Assembly (NCBI GenBank): GCA_965230765.1
Contig: CBDDLR010000002.1
Coordinates: 806,001 to 870,000 of the forward strand
Length of the DNA stretch: 64,000 nucleotides
Source: Sunxiuqinia sp965230765
GTDB lineage: Bacteria > Bacteroidota > Bacteroidia > Bacteroidales > Prolixibacteraceae
Reading direction: 5' to 3'
This document shows, one piece after another, positions 43,501-52,202 of the stretch. The notes beneath the pieces are model-generated. The model was given only the letters and a program-made list of their open reading frames with translations. It did no database searches and was not told where the DNA came from. The position numbers were made by a program, and so were the translations under genes. Within the stretch, counting starts at the first letter, position 1; each line of letters begins with the position of its first letter.

Positions 43501-44607
43501 GGCAGTACCCTGAATTGAAGTAACACTATTTGAGCCAATACTGTTTTCGCCAAAAGCACTGTAACCAATATGATTAAAAATTTTATTTTTTTCAGGAAGC
43601 AAGAACAATCCTTTCTGATAAATACCTGCCCAAATATTTTCTGCATTATCTTCAATAAGCGTATGTACTTTGGCATTGGAAAAATCAAAGGGAGCCTCAT
43701 CAGGTATATAAGTCTCCAATTCATTGTTTTCCTTGTTTAAAAGCTTTAAACCAAAGCCATCGGTTCCTACCCACAAACGTTTTTTTGAGTCGAACAATAA
43801 GGTTTTTACAGGTAAGTTCGAAGACTTTTGCCTGTTATGCTGAATGGTTTCAATTTTACCGTTGTGTTTGTTGATATGAGTTAAGCCACCGTTTAGGCTC
43901 CCCAAATAAATATGACCGTACTCGCCCTCGGTAATACACGCAATATTATTGCTTGCCAGTTTTTTACCAGCCAATGCACTTTTGTGGTAGCTTTCTACTT
44001 TTTCTGTTTTTGGGTCGTACGAATTTAATCCGCGATTATCCGAACCAATCCAAAACAGACCTGCGCTGTCTTCGAAAATACAGCGCAGGTTTTTACTGCA
44101 AAGTTTTTCGCTAAGTTGCGTCAGGTATTTGCTTTGGCCTGTTTTTCCATCGATAAACATTAAGCCGTAACCCGAAGTAGTAATCCAAACATCACCATTT
44201 TTTGCCACCAGCATCGAACTAATAAAATGGTGTACCCGAGAATCGGTAGCCTCAATATTTATATCAAAAAAACTTTCGGTTTCGGGATTGTAATACTGAA
44301 GCCCGTCAACCTGTCCTACCCAAAGCTTTCGGTTGTGGTCTTCCACCAGCGAAGTAACAAAGTTGTTATTTAATGAAAAATCGGAGGTTTTATCTTCTGC
44401 AAAATTCAGAAAGTTAATCCCATCAAAACGGTTTAAGCCATCTTCGGTAGCCACCCAGATAAACCCGTTTTGGTCTTGTGCTATTTGGTTTATCAGGCTA
44501 TTCGACAAACCATCGTTATAATCGAACAGGAATTTATTTTGGGCAATTCCAAGATATTGGATTAAAAGAATTACCCCCATAAAAAATACCCTCTTCGTCA
44601 TACTCAT
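40570..44607 (-). CDS. Hybrid two-component system (HTCS) sensor/regulator of the xylan locus
   Basis: A 1345-residue one-protein phosphorelay. Signal peptide (MSMTKRVFFMGVILLIQYLG), two seven-bladed periplasmic propellers built from Reg_prop repeats (for example IWVATEDGLNRFDG, LWVGTDGFGLKLLN; about 25-715), a Y_Y_Y domain (about 720-785), one membrane helix (about 792-812), HisKA with NISHELKTPLSLIL (His about 836), HATPase_c, a receiver with LIISDIMMPEMDG (Asp about 1141) and an AraC-type DNA-binding domain at the end (YSNLSHFSNTFKSYYGVSP). In Bacteroidota such proteins bind oligosaccharides in the periplasm and activate the adjacent PUL. It is divergent from susC across a region with phased repeats, which it probably binds. 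Confidence 0.95.
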   Translation of the reverse strand: MSMTKRVFFMGVILLIQYLGIAQNKFLFDYNDGLSNSLINQIAQDQNGFIWVATEDGLNRFDGINFLNFAEDKTSDFSLNNNFVTSLVEDHNRKLWVGQVDGLQYYNPETESFFDINIEATDSRVHHFISSMLVAKNGDVWITTSGYGLMFIDGKTGQSKYLTQLSEKLCSKNLRCIFEDSAGLFWIGSDNRGLNSYDPKTEKVESYHKSALAGKKLASNNIACITEGEYGHIYLGSLNGGLTHINKHNGKIETIQHNRQKSSNLPVKTLLFDSKKRLWVGTDGFGLKLLNKENNELETYIPDEAPFDFSNAKVHTLIEDNAENIWAGIYQKGLFLLPEKNKIFNHIGYSAFGENSIGSNSVTSIQGTANTLWLGTDGDGIYKIDRLTNKVEHIVLRNVQGEKEGNNIISLHNTSDYLWVGTYLNGLIQYNKKTGNTRAFKYNPTDEYSLVNDKVVTIAEDANGTIWLGTLGGGICCYDATTDRFYSGFKELGKENNTIPQWINHIFIDEKGSFWLGTYVGLFMVNPKEKQVVQFSETDNTLINNTVFSTQADRSGNIWVGTYGGLVKIQPESFETKSYSTLDGLCNNVICGIEEDEFGQIWISTHNGLSRLNPVTEEFTNFYASDGVQANEFARNSSYHSSTRELFFGGINGITEIQRDYAKYSRQIRDVMLTDFMLFNKPVKIGEKSGRKVILNKSIVNADTVKLKETDNFFSIGFTSVELAVQSRISYEYKMDGFDADWISTNSRTRRATYTNLSHGRYVFRVRGVDKSQRSSERVLHIIIYSPWYKTVWAKFLWIILSLVILIGLVLLAKETIQRRHLEKMNEMKMQFFINISHELKTPLSLILDPIEKLMAQNKNKDNHFYEIIHQNASRIFRLVNQLMDVRKIDKGILLVKFQETNLFNFVTEVASSYEILADSKSIDFSIKSEDEGLLVWIDPLNFEKIISNLLSNAFKFTPSGGEVKIRISKVKNRVSITMQDSGPGIKKSEMERIFNRFHQVKEANHPGGTGIGLHLSRQLAEIHKGTLNVLNRSEGQGSIFVLEIPLGNEHLPQKDLVVKENIIPTPSRKFVPQYLQNDEENDQKASTKPKTNYKVMVVEDENKIRDYLAGELAALYAVVTCENGKTAFERLDDEKPDLIISDIMMPEMDGISLCKKIKNNIKYSHIPVILLSALSSDEKKVEGIETGADMYLTKPFNSEFLKTTVASILENRYKLFEQIRKEKGYYDIENIKMDSHDEILMQKVMTIVKDNIADGNLNVEMLADGVGISRVHMHRKLKEITNQSARDFIKDIRMKQASYLLANKQVNVSEVAYAIGYSNLSHFSNTFKSYYGVSPKEYVARQIG

Positions 44608-44684
44608 TCTTCTTGGTAAAACTAAAGGTAAAAAAAATCATTCAAAACAAAATTCAACCATAAAAACAGCATGATTTTTCGCAT

Positions 44685-44763
44685 TTGTAACCAACAGAAA
44701 ACACTTTGTAACGTATAGAAAAGTATTGTAACCCACATGCAAATGCCAGTAACTACAATGCAT
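44685..44763 (+). promoter_or_regulatory. Probable HTCS operator: four direct repeats phased at two helical turns
   Basis: GTAAC occurs at 44687, 44708, 44728 and 44749 (spacings 21, 20, 21 bases). The first three are TTGTAAC. Repeats one and two continue N4-AGAAAA; repeats three and four continue N4-ATGCA. The last unit ends where the -33 box of the susC promoter should be. Same-face direct repeats at about 21 bases are what a dimeric AraC-type activator would contact. Binding by the neighbouring HTCS is inference. Confidence 0.65.
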
Positions 44764-44784
44764 ACTAAGTATCTCTCATAAAAA

Positions 44785-44792
44785 TAATTTTG
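44785..44792 (+). promoter_or_regulatory. Putative -7 element of the susC promoter
   Basis: TAATTTTG matches TAnnTTTG. The predicted start near 44799 gives a leader of about 113 bases. Confidence 0.5.
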
Positions 44793-44813
44793 AACTCACA
44801 GTTTTTCTTCAAA

Positions 44814-44833
44814 GCGGGGCTTAAAAGCTTCGC
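44814..44833 (+). promoter_or_regulatory. Hairpin in the susC 5' leader
   Basis: GCGGGGCT-TAAA-AGCTTCGC can form an eight-pair stem in RNA (two G-U pairs), followed by AAAAAA rather than U, so it is not a terminator on the + strand. It may influence stability or translation of the susC mRNA. Confidence 0.35.
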
Positions 44834-44911
44834 AAAAAAGAAAAATAAAAAAATGAGCGTGATTTTTAATCAAACTATTATTTTAACCTAACTATTTAAT
44901 GAATTAAAACT

Positions 44912-47900
44912 ATGAGAATTATCTATTCTGCAAAACAAAAGTGGAGCCTCGCCTTTCTTTTGTTTTTGATGTTCCATGTTACAAGTTTTGCCCAAAACAT
45001 AAAAGTTACGGGTACTGTAACCGGAGGAGATGAACCATTACTAGGCGTAACAGTAGTTGTTGTTGGAACCACTAACGGAACCACTACCGATTTTGACGGA
45101 AACTACACCTTAAACGCTCCGGGAGATGCTGAACTTCAATTCAGTTTTATTGGCTACGAAACACAAACTATTGCGGTTAACAATCAAACTTCCATTAATG
45201 TTAGTTTGAGTGAAGATTTTCAGCGACTGGATGAAGTTGTTGTGGTAGGTTACGGTGCTACCAAAGCACGCGATTTAACTGGTGCCGTAAGTTCGGTTAA
45301 AGCTGAAGAACTTACCGAGAAGCCTTTCGTTTCGGTTGACCAGGCTTTACAGGGAAAAGTTGCTGGTGTTACTATTTCGCAAAACTCGGGTGCACCTGGT
45401 GGTGGTATTTCGGTACGTGTACGTGGTATTACTTCGTTAACAGGTAGTAACGAACCGCTTTATGTTGTCGATGGTGTGCCCTTGGATGGTAACTCAAACA
45501 ACGACAGTTTTCATTTTGGAACAATGGGTGGCGAAAGTGGTCAAACAAAAGTTAGTGCACTTTCAACTATTAACCCCAGCGATATTATTTCTATTGAAGT
45601 GCTTAAAGATGCATCGGCGACAGCTATTTATGGCTCTCGCGCATCAAATGGTGTAATTCTTATAACTACCAAAAGCGGAGAAAAAGGACAATCGAAAGTT
45701 TCGTATGATGGTTACTACGGAATTCAGGAAGTTACCAAACACCTGGATGTAATGGACTTACCCGAATATGCTCAATATTTGAATGAAATTCGTGTACAAA
45801 ACGGACAAGACCCTAAAGATTCTTTCCTGCGCCCTGAACTGCTGGGACCAGGTACCGATTGGCAGGACGAAATATTTCGCGTTGCGCCAATTACCAATCA
45901 CCAACTTTCTGTATCAGGTGGAAATGAAAAAACAAGAGTTTATACTTCGTTCAACTATTTTAACCAGGAAGGTATCTTAATTAACACCCATTACGAACGT
46001 TTTTCGCTTCGCCTGAACATAGAGCACAAAGTTAATGACTGGCTAAAAGTTGGAAATGCTTTAACGGCGAGTAATGGAAAAGAACACATTGCTTATAACG
46101 ACTCGGAAGATGGTGTAATTATGGGTGCCCTGCGTCAATCACCTGAAGTGCCAGTGTATTATTCTGATGGCAGTTGGGGAGGACCAAGTTCTGAAGATGG
46201 TTTGGGTTCCGGAGGAGGTTACAATCCTGTGGCATGGTCAACAATTCGTTCTTCCAAACTGGAACGCAATAAAATTTTGGGCACGCTTTATACCGAAATT
46301 GATTTTCTGAAAAGCCTGAAATTACGCAGTGAACTGGGTTATGATTTCAACTTCAATAAAATGTCGTCGTTTAACCCAAGCTACGAAATTGGCGACCAGG
46401 TGAACGACCTTGGAACTTCGTTTAAATACAACACGCACAGTTTCTACTGGATTATGAAAAACTACCTGACCTACTCGAAAGACTTTGGCGAAAATTCGCT
46501 AACAGTTATGGCGGGTCACGAAGCACAGCACTCAACCTGGGAGCAACTGCAAGCCAGCCGCGGCGGATTTGTAATGAATGAGCTAACTGCATTGGCAATT
46601 GGCGATTCGGAAACTGCCGGAGCAACCAGCTACCAGAACCAGTGGGCTATGCAATCGGCTTTTGCACGTGCCAATTACAGTCTAAAAAATCGTTATTTAC
46701 TAACGGCTACTTTCCGTGCCGACGCTTCGTCGAACTTCGGGCCAAACAACAAATGGGGTTATTTCCCATCGTTCTCGGCTGGTTGGGTAATGAGCGAGGA
46801 ATCGTTTATGGAAGGCCTGGAAGGAACAGTCGACTGGGTTAAATTCCGTGCCGGTTATGGTGAGGTTGGTAACCAAAACATTGGCGCTTACGCTTACGGC
46901 CAGGCATTAAACACGGTAACTTCGGCTTACGGACCGGCGTTTATTCCAGGTAACATTGCCAACCCCGATGTAAAATGGGAAACCACAATTTCGACCAACA
47001 TTGGTGTTGAGCTTGGTTTCATTGACAACCGTATTCGTTTGGATGCCGATTTCTACGTAAAAAAATCGAAAGACTTCCTTTACCAGTTGCCAATGGCTTG
47101 GTACTACGGACGCGAAGCCTTTTCTGCTCCGTACGTGAACCTTGGGGAGATGACCAACAAAGGGATTGATTTAACTTTAAACACCGTAAACATTAACAAG
47201 AAAAACGGGTTGCGCTGGACTACCGATTTTGTGGTTTCGAAATACAAAAACGAGTTGACCAAACTTTCGGATGAAAACGCAACTATCACTCAGATTATTC
47301 AATTCAACCAAACTGTAACGCAAACTTCAGTTGGCAATCCGGTTGGACAATTTTATGGCTATGTAATCGATGGTATTTTCCAAAGCGAAGACGAAATTCT
47401 TAGTTCGGCAACGCAAAGCGGATTAGATGAAAGAAACGGAACCTATTTGGGCGACTACAAATTTAAAGACATGAACGACGACGTTATTATTAATGACGAA
47501 GACCGTACGATTATTGGTAGCCCGCACCCTGATTTCACTTTCAGTATAAACAACGATTTCTCTTACAAAAATTTCGATTTAAATGTGATGTTATACGGTT
47601 CGTACGGAAACGACATTATAAACTGGACACGCAAGGTTACCGAAGGAATGACCGAAGCCTATGCCAATCAATCAGTGCGTGTTGCCGATCGTTGGACTCC
47701 AACCAACACCGATACCGAAATGCCGCGTTACGTTGCCGGCGACCCGAATGCCAACGCTCGTGTGTCTGACCGTTATGTTGAAGATGGTTCGTTCCTACGT
47801 ATTAAGAATGTTACTTTGGGTTACAATCTTCCTAAAAACTTATTAGACCGTACCGGAATTATTTCAAGCATGAAAGCTTATGTTACGGTTCAAAACCTGT

Positions 47901-48034
47901 ACACTTTTACCGATTATAGCGGATACGACCCGGATATTGGCGGGCACAGCAACAACGCACTTTTAGCTGGTGTTGACAACGGACGTTACCCGGTTCCGCG
48001 CACTTACCTAATTGGGTTAAAGCTTGATTTTTAA
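44912..48034 (+). CDS. susC: SusC/RagA-family TonB-dependent outer-membrane transporter
   Basis: Imports xylo-oligosaccharides across the outer membrane with its SusD partner. The 1040-residue protein has a signal peptide ending FHVTSFAQ, a carboxypeptidase-regulatory-like N-terminal domain (about 30-110), the TonB box DEVVVVGYG (about 110), a plug domain with the SusC motifs GGGISVRVRGITSL, EPLYVVDGVPLDG, ISIEVLKDASATAIYGSRAS and NGVILITTK, and a 22-strand barrel ending GRYPVPRTYLIGLKLDF. First gene of the PUL operon; susD follows after 28 bases. The substrate is inferred from the two GH10 genes. Confidence 0.95.
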   Translation: MRIIYSAKQKWSLAFLLFLMFHVTSFAQNIKVTGTVTGGDEPLLGVTVVVVGTTNGTTTDFDGNYTLNAPGDAELQFSFIGYETQTIAVNNQTSINVSLSEDFQRLDEVVVVGYGATKARDLTGAVSSVKAEELTEKPFVSVDQALQGKVAGVTISQNSGAPGGGISVRVRGITSLTGSNEPLYVVDGVPLDGNSNNDSFHFGTMGGESGQTKVSALSTINPSDIISIEVLKDASATAIYGSRASNGVILITTKSGEKGQSKVSYDGYYGIQEVTKHLDVMDLPEYAQYLNEIRVQNGQDPKDSFLRPELLGPGTDWQDEIFRVAPITNHQLSVSGGNEKTRVYTSFNYFNQEGILINTHYERFSLRLNIEHKVNDWLKVGNALTASNGKEHIAYNDSEDGVIMGALRQSPEVPVYYSDGSWGGPSSEDGLGSGGGYNPVAWSTIRSSKLERNKILGTLYTEIDFLKSLKLRSELGYDFNFNKMSSFNPSYEIGDQVNDLGTSFKYNTHSFYWIMKNYLTYSKDFGENSLTVMAGHEAQHSTWEQLQASRGGFVMNELTALAIGDSETAGATSYQNQWAMQSAFARANYSLKNRYLLTATFRADASSNFGPNNKWGYFPSFSAGWVMSEESFMEGLEGTVDWVKFRAGYGEVGNQNIGAYAYGQALNTVTSAYGPAFIPGNIANPDVKWETTISTNIGVELGFIDNRIRLDADFYVKKSKDFLYQLPMAWYYGREAFSAPYVNLGEMTNKGIDLTLNTVNINKKNGLRWTTDFVVSKYKNELTKLSDENATITQIIQFNQTVTQTSVGNPVGQFYGYVIDGIFQSEDEILSSATQSGLDERNGTYLGDYKFKDMNDDVIINDEDRTIIGSPHPDFTFSINNDFSYKNFDLNVMLYGSYGNDIINWTRKVTEGMTEAYANQSVRVADRWTPTNTDTEMPRYVAGDPNANARVSDRYVEDGSFLRIKNVTLGYNLPKNLLDRTGIISSMKAYVTVQNLYTFTDYSGYDPDIGGHSNNALLAGVDNGRYPVPRTYLIGLKLDF

Positions 48035-48062
48035 TACGTCGAACATTTAAAAAAGCATAGAA

Positions 48063-49610
48063 ATGAAACATTATAAAATACTTGCAATTTTTATTGGATT
48101 ACTGATTTTCTCGGCGTGTTCAGACGATTTTCTGGATATTGCGCCCGAAGACAGGATTACCATTGATAATTATTACAACAACGACGACCAGTTGTTAACA
48201 GGCGGTGCTTCTTTGTACAACCGTCCATGGTTCTATTTTAACGAAAAATTTGTGTTATGCATGGATGTTTATGCCGGCAACGCAAATGGCGATTATGTTG
48301 ATATTGCTCAATTTAACAAATTTGCGGTTTTTGCTGCAAACCAGTTTTCTACCGAAGGCTACCAATCGTTGTATTCGGTGGTGGCTTATGCCAACAGTTT
48401 GCTTGATATTGTTGAAAACAAATGTGGAGCCGATGTTACCCAGGAAGCCAAAGACTGGAGCCGTGGCGAGGGACTGTTTATGCGTGCAACGGCTTACTAC
48501 TATTTGGTGAGAACCTGGGGTGCTGTACCAATTCTGGAAGACATTAACACCTACGGAACCGATGTAGAAGTTTTTAAGCACAAAATTGAAGATATTTACA
48601 CTTTAATTAAACGCGACCTTACCGAAGCGGCTGATTTGCTGCCATTGGGCTGGAGCGATAATAACGCCGGGCGAGCAACAAAAGGTGCTGCAAACGGGAT
48701 GCTTGCCGAAGTATATTTAACACTTGGCGATTATGGCAACGCAAAAACCTACGCCGATAAAGTAATCAATAGCGGTCAGTATGCATTAATGCCTAACTAC
48801 GCCGATATTTTCCATCCTGAAAATAACAATTGTATTGAATCGGTTTTCGAATTGCAGTGGGTTTCGCCTCCGCAAGGGCAGCATTGGTATTACACTAATA
48901 CCCATCAGGCTTATTTGGCAGCTGTGGGTAAACTTACCGGCGCCGGCGATGGCTGGGGAACATTTATTCCGAGCAACGACCTTATTGCCGCTTACGAAGA
49001 GGGCGATTTAAGAAGAAAACCAACTATTATGGAAAAAGGGAACTTTTATCCTGAATTGGTTACAAAAGACGGAGGCTATTTGGTTGAAAACTCGATGACA
49101 AATAACTTTGCCGGTTTCAGGAAATACGTGGTTGGTTCGGCTGACGAGTGGCCAAGCGTTAACTTTATGAATACCGACATTAACACGCATATTTTACGTT
49201 ATGCAGAGGTACTTTTGATTCGTGCCGAAGCTATTTTGGCAGGTGGTGCTTCAACTACCGATGCTACTGCACTGGCCGACATTAACGCTGTTCGTGAGCG
49301 TGCAGGCTTACCTGCGTTAACAGAGGTTACGCTGGATAATATTTTGCAAGAACGCCGTATGGAAACCGTTATTGAAAGCGCCGACCGCTGGTTTGATCTG
49401 GCGCGTATCGACCGCTCGAAAGCCATCGATATTCTTTCGAATACCGACCGTGCATACCTGGTCAACCGCGACAACCCATCGCAGGGAACTGAGGGTGGCG
49501 GACGCTTTGTAGTGCCAACCCAAAGCGATTTCTTATTGCCATTGCCACAGGTTGAAACCGACATCAACCCAAATCTTTTAGGTGATGCTGTGGATTACGA
49601 ATTCAACTAA
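48063..49610 (+). CDS. susD: SusD/RagB-family outer-membrane glycan-binding lipoprotein
   Basis: Lid of the SusCD importer. A 515-residue lipoprotein with lipobox LLIFSAC followed by SDDFLDIAPED, an acidic surface-export signal typical of SusD. It has TPR-like helices (ARATAYYYLVRTWGAVP-type motif: MRATAYYYLVRTWGAVPIL), the RATKGAANGMLAEVYL repeat, and the C-terminal RYAEVLLIRAEAIL and LQERRMETVIESADRWFDLARI signature. Follows susC and precedes the glycan-binding protein by 19 bases. Confidence 0.95.
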   Translation: MKHYKILAIFIGLLIFSACSDDFLDIAPEDRITIDNYYNNDDQLLTGGASLYNRPWFYFNEKFVLCMDVYAGNANGDYVDIAQFNKFAVFAANQFSTEGYQSLYSVVAYANSLLDIVENKCGADVTQEAKDWSRGEGLFMRATAYYYLVRTWGAVPILEDINTYGTDVEVFKHKIEDIYTLIKRDLTEAADLLPLGWSDNNAGRATKGAANGMLAEVYLTLGDYGNAKTYADKVINSGQYALMPNYADIFHPENNNCIESVFELQWVSPPQGQHWYYTNTHQAYLAAVGKLTGAGDGWGTFIPSNDLIAAYEEGDLRRKPTIMEKGNFYPELVTKDGGYLVENSMTNNFAGFRKYVVGSADEWPSVNFMNTDINTHILRYAEVLLIRAEAILAGGASTTDATALADINAVRERAGLPALTEVTLDNILQERRMETVIESADRWFDLARIDRSKAIDILSNTDRAYLVNRDNPSQGTEGGGRFVVPTQSDFLLPLPQVETDINPNLLGDAVDYEFN

Positions 49611-49629
49611 TTCAATTAAAACTGAAAAA

Positions 49630-50772
49630 ATGAAGAAGTTATTTAAACTAAATATTTTGATTGTATTTGCAACTATTGCAGCATTTACAACAAGTTGCGA
49701 GAGCGAAGACGATTTCAATCCGCAAATATCGGCCATTACATCAACCAACGATAATGTAAACGCCGCATCGCAAGGTTTCCCAAGCGACCTGATTGTGACT
49801 GAGGGAATTGAACTTGACGAGATGAAAAGCATTTATTTTGTTGCAGGCGGCGACTCGGTAAACGTGGTATTTAATCCCGTTTTAAACTCATCGGATGCAG
49901 TAATGTTTAATGTTCCGTTTGACGAAAAGAAAGGAAGTAAATTAGGTGCCCAGGAGATTGTTTTCGAAAACACATCGGGTGTTGTGCTAACCCAGCCTTT
50001 TACCATTCTTCAGCCCGAACCTGAGGTGAAAATCTTTGTTCCTGCACGCCCAAAAGCAGGTGAATCGACAGTTGCCACAGGCGAATGGTTCCAAAATCTT
50101 GAAAGTGTAACTTTTGCTGGCGAACCTGCCGATTACGAACAGCTTTCATCTACTGAAATTGTAATTCAAATTCCAGAGGGCTCGGTGCCTGGCGAAATTG
50201 TAATTACTACCAGAGCAGGAAGCACAGCCGCTCATTTAGATGTTGATTTAGGCTACAATGTTTACCTGTACAACGACTTTGATGGAGGCGGTTTCTATAC
50301 GTTTAACGAATGGTGGAACAGCGGCGATATTACCGACCCGGTTGTGTTTAGCGATACCGACGGATTTAGCGGAAACTACGCACAAATAACCTGGAGTGGA
50401 TCAACTGCCAATGGTTGGGGGAACACCGAGTCATCGGGTGGTGCCAATCCAGGTATCGAAGAAACCAACCAAGCAGATGTATTCTTTGTGTTCGAGGCAT
50501 TCTGTTCAACAGGTGGTTCAATGCAAATTCAGATTGACGATGGCGGAACAGTTTGGGCGCACGATCATACTTTCTCTGACGAAGAAATTGGAAAATGGGT
50601 TACTGTTACAATGAGTTGCTACGACTTTGGACGTGGTTACGACCCGAGTAACCAAACCCACGACATGGATATGCAAAGTATTAGCAAAATTAAAGTTGCA
50701 ATTAATAACTGGACAGGAGTTGTACCCACAACCGTACGGGTAGATAACCTGAGGTTTCATGGGTATTATTAA
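49630..50772 (+). CDS. Surface glycan-binding protein with IPT/TIG-like domains (SGBP)
   Basis: A 380-residue lipoprotein (lipobox AAFTTSC, then ESEDD, a surface-export signal). N-terminal Ig/TIG-like modules (about 30-205, for example VFVPARPKAGES-like FVPARPKAGESTVATG and VTFAGEPADYEQLSSTEI) precede a C-terminal carbohydrate-binding beta domain (about 208-380) rich in aromatics, with YNDFDGGGF, NEWWNSGD, ITWSGSTANGWG and VRVDNLRFHGYY, as in SGBP-B-type proteins. It captures xylan at the cell surface. The frame is open from 49582, but the ATG at 49630 begins the signal peptide. A strong hairpin follows the gene. Confidence 0.85.
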   Translation: MKKLFKLNILIVFATIAAFTTSCESEDDFNPQISAITSTNDNVNAASQGFPSDLIVTEGIELDEMKSIYFVAGGDSVNVVFNPVLNSSDAVMFNVPFDEKKGSKLGAQEIVFENTSGVVLTQPFTILQPEPEVKIFVPARPKAGESTVATGEWFQNLESVTFAGEPADYEQLSSTEIVIQIPEGSVPGEIVITTRAGSTAAHLDVDLGYNVYLYNDFDGGGFYTFNEWWNSGDITDPVVFSDTDGFSGNYAQITWSGSTANGWGNTESSGGANPGIEETNQADVFFVFEAFCSTGGSMQIQIDDGGTVWAHDHTFSDEEIGKWVTVTMSCYDFGRGYDPSNQTHDMDMQSISKIKVAINNWTGVVPTTVRVDNLRFHGYY

Positions 50773-50790
50773 TAATTAGAAAAAGGTAGG

Positions 50791-50822
50791 AAAAGTGGGC
50801 TTGCTTCGGCGGGCCTGCTTTT
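50791..50822 (+). terminator. Long UUCG-loop hairpin inside the PUL operon
   Basis: AAAAGTGGGCTTGC-TTCG-GCGGGCCTGCTTTT: in RNA a 14-pair stem (four G-U pairs) closed by a C(UUCG)G tetraloop, ending in U4. Placed between the binding-protein and enzyme genes, it may be a partial terminator or an RNA-processing/stabilising hairpin that makes susC-susD-SGBP more abundant than the downstream genes. Confidence 0.65.
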
Positions 50823-50852
50823 AAAGCTTACTAACTTCAATTAGAAAAAGAA

Positions 50853-52190
50853 ATGAAGAGATTAAAAACATTACTTACAGCCTATTTAGGTGCTTTCCTA
50901 TTCTTTGGCTGCGGCGAAAGTGACGACCCAACACCCGATCTTTCGGCACCACTTGCATTAAATGCAGTGAATATTACCGAGAACTCGTTTATCGCAAAAT
51001 GGACAGGTGTTGCCAATGCCACAAACTATTCGATTGATGTTTCGGAAACCGCCGATTTTAGCTCGTTTGTTGATGGTTATCAAAATAAAACAGTAAGCGG
51101 TGTTTCGGCTGAAATAAGTAGTTTAAAAGCCAGTACCGTTTATTACTACCGCCTGAAAGCGGTTAACAGCGAGGTTCAGTCGGGCTATTCGAATGTGGCT
51201 TCGCTAACTACTTTAATTCCTGAAGATGTTCCTTTGAAAGAGGCAGCTGGCAAATTCTTTGTTGGAAACGTAGTTCAGGCAAACCGTTTAACGGGGCAAT
51301 ACGACGAAATTATCAACGGCGAGTTCAGCAGTATTACGGCCGAATACCAAATGAAAATGAACATTATGTATCCGAACGAGAGCGAATACGACTGGACTGC
51401 CTCGGATGCGATTGTTGATTTTGCGGTTAGCAATGATTTAAATCTTCATGGACATGCTTTAATTTGGCACAACTCAACACCTGATTGGGTAGAAAACTTT
51501 ACGGGAACCGATGCCGAATTTGAAACCATGGTAGAAAACTACATTAAAACAGTAGTTACACGTTACAAAGGCAAAGTTACTTCGTGGGACGTGGTTAACG
51601 AGGGAATTAGCAATAATTCAGACGATTTGCGCCAATCGGTTTTTACACAAAAAATAGGGGAGGATTACATTGAAAAATGTTTTCGTTGGGCACACGAAGC
51701 CGACCCGGATGCACTGCTATTTTACAACGACTACAACGTTGCCAGCGATGCCAGTAAACAAAACGGCATTTTCACTCTGGTTGATAATTTGAAAAAGAAT
51801 GATGTTCCAATTCATGGTGTGGGTATGCAAATGCACATTTCGTACAACTGGCCTGCAAAGGCTGACATTGAAAGTGCAGCACAAAAAATTGTGGATAGAA
51901 ACCTTTTGGTTCATTTTTCGGAATTGGATATTCGGGCAAATCCCAACAACAACCAAAACAGCTTAACAGCAAGCCGTTCGCTTGAACAAAAAGAGAAATA
52001 CAAGGAAGTAGTTAATATTTACAAATCACTACCTGAAGCCAATCAATATGCAATAACAGTTTGGGGGCTTCGCGATAACGAGTCGTGGCTAATTAACTTT
52101 TGGGGACATAACGAATGGCCGCTGCTTTACAATTCAATTTTTGAGAAAAAGGATGCTTACTATGGTTTCCTGGAGGGACTCCTTCAATAA
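50853..52190 (+). CDS. Surface endo-1,4-beta-xylanase, GH10, with fibronectin III domain
   Basis: Cleaves the xylan backbone outside the cell. A 445-residue lipoprotein (lipobox AFLFFGC followed by GESDDP, a surface-export signal), an FN3-like domain (about 30-122), then a GH10 TIM barrel (about 130-445). The acid/base is Glu250 in DVVNEGIS and the nucleophile Glu357 in HFSELDIR; HGHALIWHNSTPDW and GVGMQMHI are typical subsite motifs. First of two GH10 genes, 12 bases before the transporter gene. Its surface location is predicted, in contrast to the second GH10. Confidence 0.93.
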   Translation: MKRLKTLLTAYLGAFLFFGCGESDDPTPDLSAPLALNAVNITENSFIAKWTGVANATNYSIDVSETADFSSFVDGYQNKTVSGVSAEISSLKASTVYYYRLKAVNSEVQSGYSNVASLTTLIPEDVPLKEAAGKFFVGNVVQANRLTGQYDEIINGEFSSITAEYQMKMNIMYPNESEYDWTASDAIVDFAVSNDLNLHGHALIWHNSTPDWVENFTGTDAEFETMVENYIKTVVTRYKGKVTSWDVVNEGISNNSDDLRQSVFTQKIGEDYIEKCFRWAHEADPDALLFYNDYNVASDASKQNGIFTLVDNLKKNDVPIHGVGMQMHISYNWPAKADIESAAQKIVDRNLLVHFSELDIRANPNNNQNSLTASRSLEQKEKYKEVVNIYKSLPEANQYAITVWGLRDNESWLINFWGHNEWPLLYNSIFEKKDAYYGFLEGLLQ

Positions 52191-52202
52191 AACCTAAACC
52201 AA

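Larger units (their letters stand above)
44608..44911. promoter_or_regulatory. Divergent HTCS-susC intergenic region
   Basis: 304 non-coding bases. From left to right: AT-rich HTCS leader, four phased GTAAC half-sites (44687-44753), a -7-like TAATTTTG (44785-44792) without a recognisable -33 box, a leader hairpin (44814-44833), and an A/T-rich stretch up to the susC ATG. Absence of the -33 element fits an activator-dependent promoter. Confidence 0.6.
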
